Below are positions 40,090 through 46,896 of a DNA stretch of 48,940 nt, in pieces (positions within the stretch are counted from its first letter, which is position 1; every line of letters begins with the position of its first letter). Location of the stretch: contig DASSVP010000256.1 in assembly GCA_035705985.1 (NCBI GenBank), positions 1 through 48,940 on the forward strand, read 5' to 3'. Both the position numbers and the translations under genes were made by a program. The notes under the pieces are model-generated. The model was not told the DNA's origin. It was given only the letters and a program-made list of their open reading frames with translations, and ran no database searches. Origin of the DNA: JACVRW01 sp035705985. GTDB lineage: Bacteria; Actinomycetota; Thermoleophilia; Solirubrobacterales; Thermoleophilaceae.

Positions 40090-40637
40090 CGCTCGACCTC
40101 CATCTCGTCGAGGATCAGCCGCAGATGCCGCAGCGCGTACGAGGTGCGGCTCTTGACGGTTCCGAGCGGCACGCCTGTGCGCTCCGCGATCTCGCGCATG
40201 GTGAGGCCGCCGTAGTGAGCGAGCCGGATCACGTCACGGTGAGCCGGCGACAGCCGTGCCAGCGCCGCGCTGACCTGCCAGCGGAGCACCGCCTGGTCTA
40301 GCGATGCGTCGAGCTCCGCGGAGGCCTCCTCGGCCGTCCGGTTCTCGGCGCGCTTCGGCCGCGCGGCGGCCCGCCTGTGCGCGTCGACGATGCGGTTGCG
40401 GGCGATCGCGTACAGCCACGTGCGCACGCTGGCGCGGCGGCCGTCGTAGCGCTCCGCGTGGCGCCACAACTGCGCGAACACGTCCTGCACGACCTCCTCC
40501 GCCTGCTCGCGGTCGCCGAGCGCGCTCATCGCGAAGCCGAACAGCTCGCCGGAATAGCGCCGGTACAGCTCGCGCAGCTCGTCGCCGCTGCGGTCGAACG
40601 GAAGCCGCTCGACGAGAGTCGCGTCACTCGACGCCAT
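40086..40637 (-). CDS. ECF RNA polymerase sigma factor
   Basis: A 183-residue sigma-70 family factor of the ECF type, with region 2 (LYRRYSGELFGFAMSALG, then AEEVVQDVFAQLWRHAERYD) and region 4 (LSPAHRDVIRLAHYGGLTMR, EIAERTGVPLGTVKSR). Region 1 and 3 are absent as usual. ATG 40637 is 7 nt after TATAGC, so it is leaderless. It heads a sigma/anti-sigma/cupredoxin operon, similar in kind to SigK/RskA. Confidence 0.95.
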   Translation of the reverse strand: MASSDATLVERLPFDRSGDELRELYRRYSGELFGFAMSALGDREQAEEVVQDVFAQLWRHAERYDGRRASVRTWLYAIARNRIVDAHRRAAARPKRAENRTAEEASAELDASLDQAVLRWQVSAALARLSPAHRDVIRLAHYGGLTMREIAERTGVPLGTVKSRTSYALRHLRLILDEMEVER

Positions 40638-40644
40638 GCCCCAA

Positions 40645-40650
40645 GCTATA
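40645..40650 (-). promoter_or_regulatory. -10 hexamer of the sigma-factor operon
   Basis: TATAGC (minus strand) lies 7 nt upstream of the ATG at 40637. It overlaps the last codons of the methyltransferase gene, so the sigma operon promoter sits at the end of the upstream gene. Confidence 0.45.
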
Positions 40651-41341
40651 CGCGATCGGGCTCGGGCCGGTTCGCCTTGAGAAGCACGAGCGCGAAGCCG
40701 AGCGTCTCGCGGCCGTGCGGCAGGGCAAGCCGCCTGCGGGCCGCCTCGGCGCGCTCTCGCAGCTCCGGCAGGCCCGAGCGCTCGGAGCTCAGGATCAGTC
40801 GCCACTCGTAGCGGTCCCAGTCGGCCTCGCTTGCTACGGACGCGTGAAGCGGGACGAGCCCCGCCGCCTCGGCGGCGCGGATGAGGCCGCCGTAGTCGGG
40901 CAGCTCGTCCGCGCTCGCGCCGCCGAGAGCGTCGAGATACTCGTCGCTCGGCGGCCGCCGCCAGTAGCCCTCGCCGAGCAGTACCTGTCCACCGGGCGCG
41001 GCCAGCTTCCTGAGCCCGCCGAGCGCCTCGGGGAAGCCACCCAGCGCGTGGCTGGAGGCGATGCAGACGACGAGGTCGAACGGTCCGCCGGGCGGCGTGT
41101 CGCGGAGCTCGAGGCCCGTGCCCTCGACGAGAGCGGGGTCCGAGTCGTAGCCCCTGCCGCGCACGTCCCAGTGCTCCGACACCCGCCGGAGGACCTCCCC
41201 GCGCCCGGCGGCCACGTCCAGGACCGTGGCTCCGGGGTCCAGATCCAGAAGCCCGATGGCCTCGTCGAGAGCCCGCGCGGACAGCGGGTTCCAGAGCCGA
41301 AGGTCGCCGTGAGCGATGCGGGAGGCCTCGGCGCGATCCAT
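40646..41341 (-). CDS. SAM-dependent methyltransferase (class I)
   Basis: A 231-residue Rossmann-fold methyltransferase. TVLDVAAGRGEVLRR is motif I (DxAxGxGE), then RGYDSDP (motif II acidic), DLVVCIASSHALGG (motif III) and a post-III strand APGGQVLLGEGYW. The EGYWRRPPSDEYLDALG region is used by some small-molecule methyltransferases. The substrate is unknown. ATG 41341 lies 6 nt after TACGTT. It is monocistronic and followed by the sigma operon on the same strand. Confidence 0.85.
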   Translation of the reverse strand: MDRAEASRIAHGDLRLWNPLSARALDEAIGLLDLDPGATVLDVAAGRGEVLRRVSEHWDVRGRGYDSDPALVEGTGLELRDTPPGGPFDLVVCIASSHALGGFPEALGGLRKLAAPGGQVLLGEGYWRRPPSDEYLDALGGASADELPDYGGLIRAAEAAGLVPLHASVASEADWDRYEWRLILSSERSGLPELRERAEAARRRLALPHGRETLGFALVLLKANRPEPDRV

Positions 41342-41347
41342 CGCCGC

Positions 41348-41357
41348 AACGTACCGT
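41348..41357. promoter_or_regulatory. Candidate bidirectional promoter, methyltransferase / flippase-like gene
   Basis: AACGTACCGT carries TACGTT (minus, 6 nt before ATG 41341) and TACCGT (plus, 7 nt before GTG 41365), sharing TA at 41352-41353. Starts are 23 bases apart, so both genes would be leaderless. Confidence 0.5.
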
Positions 41358-41364
41358 TCGGGGC

Positions 41365-42348
41365 GTGGGCCAGTCCTTCGAGTCCTTCTTCGACGCGGTC
41401 GACTCGTTCTTCTCGAACCTCGCATCCGTGCGGCTCCTGCCGCTGCTGTTCGCGCTGCTCCTGTTCACCTGCTACCTGACGCTCAGGGCGCGGGCGAGCT
41501 TCAACATCCTGCGCGCCGCGTATCCGGACGAGCGCATCAGCTTCCGGCGCATCTGGGGCGCCTACTTCGCGGGCTACGGGTTCAACGCGGTGATCCCGGC
41601 GCGCGGGGGCGACGTGGTGCGGCTCTTCCTCACGCGCAACTCGGTGCCGAATGCGAGCTATCCCGCGGTCGGCGCCAGCTTCGCGGTGGAGGCGATCTTC
41701 GACGTCGCGATGGGCTCGCTGATCCTGCTGTTCGCGTTCACGCAGGGCGTCTTCCCGAAGCCGCCGGACTTCGCGAAGCTGAACGCCTTCGACCTCTCCT
41801 ACCTCGCGCAGCACCCGGAGTTCGCGCTGTTCCTCGTGACCTTCCTGGCCGTGGCCGGGATGGTGGGCTTCGCGCTCCTGAGCGTCCGCGCCAAGGCGTT
41901 CTGGGAGCGGGTGCGGCAGGGCTTCACGATCCTGCGCGACCGCGACCGCTACATCCGCGAGGTCTTCCTCGTCCAGCTCGGCGGCTGGTGCTTCCGCTTC
42001 GCGGCCTTCTGGATGCTGCTCGAGGCGTTCAACGTCGGCGGCTCGGTGAAGAACGTGCTGCTCGTGCTCGGCGTGAACGCCGTCTCGGCCGCGGTCCCGT
42101 TCACGCCCCAGGGCGCGGGCGTGCAGCAGGCGCTGCTCACGCGGGTCTTCGCCGGCACGGCGGGCGGCGCCACGGTGGCCGCCTATTCCGTGGGCCAGCA
42201 GATCGCGATCGGCGTGCTGACCTTCGGGATCGGCTTCGCGTCGCTCGTCTGGATCTTCCGCTTCCGCAGCTTCAGGGAGGTGATCGCGCGGGGCCAGGAG
42301 GACCGGGCTAGGTCCCGAACCCCTCGCGAGCCTCGCGCACCAGGATGA
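41365..42348 (+). CDS. Lysylphosphatidylglycerol synthase TM-region (flippase-like) family protein
   Basis: A 327-residue membrane protein with about eight helices of the LPG_synthase_TM (UPF0104/AglD) type. FRRIWGAYFAGYGFNAVIPARGGDVVRLFL, trimmed to its family core GGDVVRLFL, and SAAVPFTPQGAGVQQALL are the two signature loops. It lacks the C-terminal lysyltransferase domain, so it is probably a lipid flippase or polyprenyl-sugar protein rather than a synthase. GTG start 7 nt after TACCGT. The stop overlaps the convergent 92-residue gene by 41 nt. Confidence 0.88.
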   Translation: MGQSFESFFDAVDSFFSNLASVRLLPLLFALLLFTCYLTLRARASFNILRAAYPDERISFRRIWGAYFAGYGFNAVIPARGGDVVRLFLTRNSVPNASYPAVGASFAVEAIFDVAMGSLILLFAFTQGVFPKPPDFAKLNAFDLSYLAQHPEFALFLVTFLAVAGMVGFALLSVRAKAFWERVRQGFTILRDRDRYIREVFLVQLGGWCFRFAAFWMLLEAFNVGGSVKNVLLVLGVNAVSAAVPFTPQGAGVQQALLTRVFAGTAGGATVAAYSVGQQIAIGVLTFGIGFASLVWIFRFRSFREVIARGQEDRARSRTPREPRAPG

Positions 42349-42586
42349 CCGCCTCGGGGAAGAGCGACTGCATCGCCGCCCGCAGCTCCTGGGTCTGCTG
42401 CTCGGCGTTGCCCTGAAGGTTCAGGCGGTTGAGGCCGGCGACGGTCATGTCGACAGCCAGCTTGATTGCGTTGTCGGCCCAGGCCACCTTCTGCGCTCCC
42501 TGCATCTGCTGGGCGAACTCCTCCATGCGCCGGCGCAGCTCGTCCGGGTCGCCGAAGAGGCCGCCGAATGGGTCTTCAGAGGACAT
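42308..42586 (-). CDS. Small conserved hypothetical protein
   Basis: A 92-residue soluble, mostly helical protein: MSSEDPFGGLFGDPDELRRR, then MEEFAQQMQGAQKVAWADNA, a hydrophobic helix and EQQTQELRAAMQSLFPEAVI. It resembles actinobacterial small proteins with a DPFGGLF N-terminus but I know no function. ATG 42586 is 6 nt after TACCCT (minus strand). It is divergent from the CBS-domain gene. Confidence 0.72.
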   Translation of the reverse strand: MSSEDPFGGLFGDPDELRRRMEEFAQQMQGAQKVAWADNAIKLAVDMTVAGLNRLNLQGNAEQQTQELRAAMQSLFPEAVILVREAREGFGT

Positions 42587-42592
42587 GTGCCA

Positions 42593-42617
42593 AGGGTAGG
42601 GGACGACCCGATATTGT
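42593..42617. promoter_or_regulatory. Divergent -10 hexamers, small hypothetical / CBS gene
   Basis: TACCCT (minus, 42593-42598) is 6 nt before ATG 42586 and TATTGT (plus, 42612-42617) is 7 nt before GTG 42625. Here the hexamers are separate, with the two starts 38 bases apart. Confidence 0.45.
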
Positions 42618-42624
42618 CGCGCCC

Positions 42625-43071
42625 GTGCGGATCTCAGAGGTCATGACCCAGGGAGTGGTGACGGCCGAAGCGGACGACACCCTCGAGCACGTGGGCGCTC
42701 TGATGCGCGACCGCAACGTCGGTTCCGTCGTTATCTGCGACGGGGGCCGGCCGGTCGGCGTGATCACGGACCGCGACCTCGCGCTGGTCGTGGTGGCTGA
42801 CGGTGTGGACGCCGGCACTCGCGCGGGCGACCACGCATCGCACCCGCTCGTGACCGGCGAGGTGGAGATGCACCTCGAGGAGGCCGTGGCGCTGATGATC
42901 CAGCACCGGATCCGGCGGCTGCCGGTTACCCAGGGCGACGGCCTGGTCGGCATCGTGACCATCGACGACCTGGCGGTGCGCGCGGGCGACCTCCACCAGG
43001 CGCAGCAGATCACCGCCGAGGTCGCGAAGGCGGCGCTTCCCGAGTTCTACTTCCACCAGCGCGGGGGCTGA
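42625..43071 (+). CDS. CBS-domain pair protein
   Basis: A 148-residue protein of two CBS domains and a short helical tail. Domain 1: VMTQGVVTAEADDTLEHVGA and RPVGVITDRDLAL; domain 2: HPLVTGEVEMHLEEAVALMI and GLVGIVTIDDLA. CBS pairs (Bateman modules) bind AMP, ATP or SAM and sense cell energy. GTG 42625 is chosen because MRISEVMTQG is the standard start and TATTGT lies 7 nt upstream; the longer frame upstream is a shadow. Confidence 0.93.
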   Translation: MRISEVMTQGVVTAEADDTLEHVGALMRDRNVGSVVICDGGRPVGVITDRDLALVVVADGVDAGTRAGDHASHPLVTGEVEMHLEEAVALMIQHRIRRLPVTQGDGLVGIVTIDDLAVRAGDLHQAQQITAEVAKAALPEFYFHQRGG

Positions 43072-43073
43072 GC

Positions 43074-43283
43074 ATGGCGCAGATGACACCGGGCCAGCTG
43101 CGCACTCGCCAGCGCATCGAGGGGCTGATCAGGCTCGCCTCGCCCGCGCTCGACCTCGTCCTCGCCGTCGGCGAGCGGGTGTCTCGCATCGTCGAGCCCG
43201 AGGACGTGGAGTACTACCCGCCGCGCGTCACGCGCGAGGCGGCGCCGCCTCCGAGGGTGGCGCCGCCCCCGAAGCAGCGGTGA
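43074..43283 (+). CDS. Small hypothetical protein
   Basis: A 69-residue protein, 2 nt after the CBS gene stop and in GTGA overlap with the next gene, so in one operon. First half helical (TPGQLRTRQRIEGLIRLASP), second half Pro-rich (YYPPRVTREAAPPPRVAPPP), similar to a linker or interaction peptide. Unknown function. Confidence 0.65.
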   Translation: MAQMTPGQLRTRQRIEGLIRLASPALDLVLAVGERVSRIVEPEDVEYYPPRVTREAAPPPRVAPPPKQR

Positions 43284-44122
43284 GCCGCGAGGAGCAGCTC
43301 CGGTGGGAGGCCCGGTGGGGCCGCCCGGCGGGCGCGGCGGCGATCGCCGCGGCGCTGCTGTTCCTGGTCAGCGGCTTCGTGTTCCCGCCCGAGGACCGGG
43401 ACGGCATCGAGTCCTATCCCGACGCGCTGCTCTCGATCGACGACCGGCCGGACGCGTACTTCGCCTACGTCGCGCTGCCGGTGCTCGGCACCCTGCTCGT
43501 CGCCGGCGTCTTCTACTACCTCTTCCGCGCCACGCAGGCTCGCGGCGCCGGCGTGCCGCGCTGGTTCATCTACCTGGTCTTCGGCGCGCCGCTCGTGTAC
43601 GCGGTCTCCCAGGTGCTGTTCTCGATCGAGCTGCGCGACCTGGCCGACCGCTTCGCCGCTCAGGACACGATCCGCGGCGAGGCCGGGGACGAGAGGGCCA
43701 AGGACATGGGCGACTTCAGCCCGGTCGTCGAGGGCCTGCGCAGCGCGGGCGTCGTGTCGCTCGCTTTCCTCTACGTGATGCTGCCGCTGCGCGCCCGGCG
43801 CGTCGGGCTGCTCACTCCGTTCATGAGCATCCTGGGGATCATCGTGGGCGTGCTGATCGTCTTCGCCACGCTCGGCATCGCGCCGATCATCCAGGCCTTC
43901 TGGCTGGGTGCGATCGGGATGCTGCTGCTCGGCAACTGGCCGGGTGGCCGTGGCCCGGCGTGGGAGAGCGGCGAGGCGGAGCCGTGGCCGTCGGCGGCCC
44001 AGCGTCGCGGGCTCGCGCCCATGCCGGGCGAGGAGCCGCAGCTCGACCCGGACGCCCCACCCGACCCCGAGCCCGTGCCAGAGCGCCCCGCGTCTCGGAA
44101 GCGGCGCGGGAAGCGTCGATAG
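43280..44122 (+). CDS. Membrane protein of unknown function
   Basis: A 280-residue protein with about five membrane helices (residues about 17-35, 60-82, 91-110, 148-165, 178-215). Between helices 1 and 2 lies an exposed segment (FPPEDRDGIESYPDALLSID); between 3 and 4 a long charged loop (DLADRFAAQDTIRGEAGDER). The C-terminus is Pro/Glu/Arg rich and cytoplasmic. No known domain. GTG start in GTGA overlap with the 69-residue gene. Confidence 0.75.
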   Translation: MSREEQLRWEARWGRPAGAAAIAAALLFLVSGFVFPPEDRDGIESYPDALLSIDDRPDAYFAYVALPVLGTLLVAGVFYYLFRATQARGAGVPRWFIYLVFGAPLVYAVSQVLFSIELRDLADRFAAQDTIRGEAGDERAKDMGDFSPVVEGLRSAGVVSLAFLYVMLPLRARRVGLLTPFMSILGIIVGVLIVFATLGIAPIIQAFWLGAIGMLLLGNWPGGRGPAWESGEAEPWPSAAQRRGLAPMPGEEPQLDPDAPPDPEPVPERPASRKRRGKRR

Positions 44123-44131
44123 GCCGCGGCC

Positions 44132-44533
44132 GTGGAGGGCTCGAACCGCACCCGCATCCTCGCCCTGGCAGTGCTGCTGGCTATCTCGGTTCCCCTCATC
44201 GTGATCGCGGCCGCGGGAGGCGGCTCTGACGGCGATGCAGAGGGCCTGCGCGTGGAGCGCTCGGCAGGGGCTCCGGAGGTCGTGATCTACCTCCAGGACC
44301 CGGCCGTGAACGATCCGAAGACGAACCGGGGCCGGACGCGCGTGAGGGTGGAGTGCCTCGACACCGGCGGCACGGTGATCTTCCGCGGGGCCGAGCGCTG
44401 GCCGTTCAGCGACACCGACGGAGGCAAGTTCGACCCCCACGTCCACGTGCTCATCGAGCCGGCCGTGCTGGACCGCGTCGCCCGCTGCCGGCTCCGGGGC
44501 ACCGACCCTCCTCTGGAGGGGCGAAAGGTGTAG
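44132..44533 (+). CDS. Membrane-anchored exported protein of unknown function
   Basis: A 133-residue protein with an N-terminal anchor or signal (residues 8-26, ILALAVLLAISVPLIVIAAA) and an exported domain with a beta-rich pattern (PEVVIYLQDPAVNDPKTNRG, then VRVECLDTGGTVIF). Cysteines at VECL and ARCRL may form a disulfide. It begins with GTG 9 nt after the previous stop, so it probably ends the CBS operon. Followed by a strong hairpin. Confidence 0.68.
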   Translation: MEGSNRTRILALAVLLAISVPLIVIAAAGGGSDGDAEGLRVERSAGAPEVVIYLQDPAVNDPKTNRGRTRVRVECLDTGGTVIFRGAERWPFSDTDGGKFDPHVHVLIEPAVLDRVARCRLRGTDPPLEGRKV

Positions 44534-44544
44534 GACCTCGCTGC

Positions 44545-44565
44545 GCGCCGGGCACCGCCCGGCGC
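44545..44565. terminator. Perfect hairpin between convergent genes (same type as 359-379)
   Basis: GCGCCGGGC (44545-44553), loop ACC, GCCCGGCGC (44557-44565): a 9-bp stem in the convergent gap between the exported protein and rpe. Left flank CGCTGC and the ACC loop are the same as in the 359-379 element. Confidence 0.55.
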
Positions 44566-44570
44566 TTGCG

Positions 44571-45254
44571 CTAGGCGCTCGCCCCGACGGCCGCGGCGAT
44601 CTCGCCGTAGGCGGCCGCCGGGTCGGCGGCGCCGAAGATCGAGGAGCCGGCCACGAACAGGGTGGCGCCCGCGTCCCGGGTCCGACGCGCGGTGCCGGCG
44701 TCGATGCCGCCGTCCACCTCGATCGGCACGTCCGGCCCGAGCAGCTCGCGCAGGCGCGCGACCTTCGCGGTGGAGCTCTCGATGTAGGGCTGCCCGCCCC
44801 AGCCGGGGTTCACGGTCATGCAGAGCACGTGGTCCACGTCGGCGGCGAGGCCGGCGACCACGTCGGCCGGCGTCGCCGGATTCAGCGCCAGACCGGCGTC
44901 GAGCCCGGCCGCGCGCACCGCCTGGAGCGCGTAGTGGACGTGCGGGGTCGCCTCCCAGTGGACGATCAGCGTGTCCGCCCCGGCCTTCGCGAAGTCCTCG
45001 ATCCGCCGCTCGGGCCGCTCGACCATGAGGTGCACGTCGAGGACCCCGCCGCGGTCATGGACGAGCTCCCGGAGCGCGTCGACGATCAGCGCGCCGATCG
45101 TAATCGGCGGCACGAAGTGGCCGTCCATCACGTCCACGTGGATCACACGTGCCCCGGCGTCCATCACGGCCTCCACCTGGTCGCCGAGGCGGGCGAAGTC
45201 GGCCGCCAGTATCGAGGGCGCGACGCGGACGTCCTGTAGGAGCCGGGCGCGCAC
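44571..45254 (-). CDS. rpe: Ribulose-phosphate 3-epimerase
   Basis: A 227-residue TIM-barrel epimerase of the pentose phosphate pathway (ribulose-5-P to xylulose-5-P). APSILAADFARL (with the catalytic Asp-type residues), HVDVMDGHFVPP (metal His and Asp), VHLMVERPER, ALNPATP, VDHVLCMTVNPGWGGQ and VDGGIDAGTA are all present in order. The GTG at 45254 lies 8 nt after the thyX-like stop, so it is in an operon with it. Length is normal. Confidence 0.95.
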   Translation of the reverse strand: MRARLLQDVRVAPSILAADFARLGDQVEAVMDAGARVIHVDVMDGHFVPPITIGALIVDALRELVHDRGGVLDVHLMVERPERRIEDFAKAGADTLIVHWEATPHVHYALQAVRAAGLDAGLALNPATPADVVAGLAADVDHVLCMTVNPGWGGQPYIESSTAKVARLRELLGPDVPIEVDGGIDAGTARRTRDAGATLFVAGSSIFGAADPAAAYGEIAAAVGASA

Positions 45255-45262
45255 AGCCGGCG

Positions 45263-46876
45263 TCAGGCGCGAGCGGCCTGTTTCGCGTGCGCCCGGATCT
45301 CGGACAGGATCCGCTCCAGGCGCGGCTCGGTGTCGCGGTCCACGAACGTCATCATTGCCGCCACGGCCGGGTGGACGCGCGCGATCTCGGCGTGGAGCGC
45401 GTGCGCGACAGCGCGATAGGCGGGATGGCCCTCGCGCCCGGAGCGCAGCTCGATCAGGTGCATGGCCTCGCGCGCGTTCATGTCGAGCACGTAGCGGATG
45501 CGGTAGCCGAGCGCGAGCGCGTAGGGCGCCAGCTCGGGACGGCCGAGCTCGACGATCCGGGCGTGCTCCTCGCGCGAGCGCTCCAGCCCGGCGCGGTAGA
45601 GGTCGCCGGCGCCGGCCTCGTCCAGCTCCTCGGGCACGCCGGCGCCGAGCTCCGGGCCGAGCGTCTGCCACTGCACGGTGAGCAGCCGGTGCCGCTGAAG
45701 GTCGCGGAACGCGCCGTAGTCTGAGACCACCTCGAACCGGTAGCGCAGCGCCTCGAAGCCGCGCCCCGGGCGGTGCCGGCGGTTGCGGCGCTCGCCGACG
45801 AGCTCGGACAGCATCGTCGCCCGCTCGTCCGGCGGCAGGTTCCTGAGCGCGGCGCGCGCCTCGTCCTCCGACACGGCGGCCGACTCGAACAGCAGCGCGG
45901 CGAGCAGCTCCTCCTCGCCGCCCTCGACGGACAGGAGCCGCACTGCCGGGCCGGCCTCCTCCTCGCCACCGCGGGCGCGGTCGAGCCCGAGCCGCGCGGC
46001 CCAGCGGTCGGCCGCCTGCTCGCGCTCCTCGAGGTAGCCGATCCACTCGCCGCCGCGGTCGGGGCGGTCGACGCGGGCGACGAAGCTGGGCACCACCGCC
46101 TTCAGCTCGCCCAGGATCAGCCGCGCGTACTCGCGCGCCTCGGGGAGCGGCGACGCCGACAGGCGCAGCAGGAGCTGCTCGTACGCCTGCCCCGAGGCGA
46201 AGATGCCCACGTGCGAGAGCGACGCCGCGGGCAGGAGCCCGCGAAGCAGGTCGAGCGCCTTCGCCCGGATCGAGCGGGCGTGCGCGCCCTCGGGCTCACC
46301 GTCGGCGCGCGGGAAGCGCTCGGCCGCCCACGCCTCGACACGCGGCAGCGCCTCCGAGTACGACTCGAACATGAAGTCCATGGCGGCCTCGTAGTCCGGG
46401 CCCAGCTCGGGGTGGCGCCAGTAGCGGTAGCCGAGACCCTGGCCCATCGGCGCGTCGTAGGGCATGTAGCGCGTGGACTGCTCGAGGTACGCGGCCAGCC
46501 GCCCGCGCTGGAGCAGTTTGGTCATCACGTTCGAGACCCACTCGCAGGCGATGTGCGCACCGCCCAGCTGTGCGACCGAGTCGTCGCCGTAGCCGATGAA
46601 GATCCGCTCGTAGAGCTGGCGGGCGCGCTCGCCCTCCTCGGAGGGGTCAGGCTCTAGCCTGGCCCCGGTCCGGGTCCCGGGCGCGGCGTCCTGGGCGAAC
46701 TCCTCGAGGTAGAGCCGCCGCAGCGTGCCCTGGTAGCGCGAGTAGCGCGCGAACAGCGCTCCCTTGACCGTCTCCGGGAGGTTGACCAGCGCGAAGACCG
46801 GCTGGTCGAGGTTCGTGAAATGAGGCGCGAGGCGGGCTCGCTCCTCGTCGGTGAAGGTCTCGATCGGGTAGTCCAT
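45263..46876 (-). CDS. thyX: Tandem ThyX-like protein (FAD-dependent thymidylate synthase family, two domains)
   Basis: A 537-residue protein, more than twice the usual ThyX length (about 220-250), made of two ThyX-like halves. Half 1 (about 40-270): GYGDDSVAQ (98-102 region), then QRGRLAAYLEQSTRYMPY, which aligns with RHRxxSxxxxSxRY but has RGR (R124, R126) for RHR and keeps S134/R136. Half 2 (about 320-537): FRDLQRHRLLTVQWQ keeps RHR (R395, R397) but lost the SxxxxSxR; LDMNAREAMHLIEL matches the ThyX C-terminal helix. The halves therefore complement each other. Classic ThyX makes dTMP with FAD and NADPH; whether this one does is uncertain. ATG 46876 by the DYPIETFTDEE start. Confidence 0.82.
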   Translation of the reverse strand: MDYPIETFTDEERARLAPHFTNLDQPVFALVNLPETVKGALFARYSRYQGTLRRLYLEEFAQDAAPGTRTGARLEPDPSEEGERARQLYERIFIGYGDDSVAQLGGAHIACEWVSNVMTKLLQRGRLAAYLEQSTRYMPYDAPMGQGLGYRYWRHPELGPDYEAAMDFMFESYSEALPRVEAWAAERFPRADGEPEGAHARSIRAKALDLLRGLLPAASLSHVGIFASGQAYEQLLLRLSASPLPEAREYARLILGELKAVVPSFVARVDRPDRGGEWIGYLEEREQAADRWAARLGLDRARGGEEEAGPAVRLLSVEGGEEELLAALLFESAAVSEDEARAALRNLPPDERATMLSELVGERRNRRHRPGRGFEALRYRFEVVSDYGAFRDLQRHRLLTVQWQTLGPELGAGVPEELDEAGAGDLYRAGLERSREEHARIVELGRPELAPYALALGYRIRYVLDMNAREAMHLIELRSGREGHPAYRAVAHALHAEIARVHPAVAAMMTFVDRDTEPRLERILSEIRAHAKQAARA

Positions 46877-46896
46877 GCGCGGCCGGGCCAGCTTAA

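Noticed and set aside
44571..46046. A 491-residue open frame with the epimerase at its end
   Set aside because: Only the last 227 codons match ribulose-phosphate epimerase; the rest is a shadow of the thyX-like gene.
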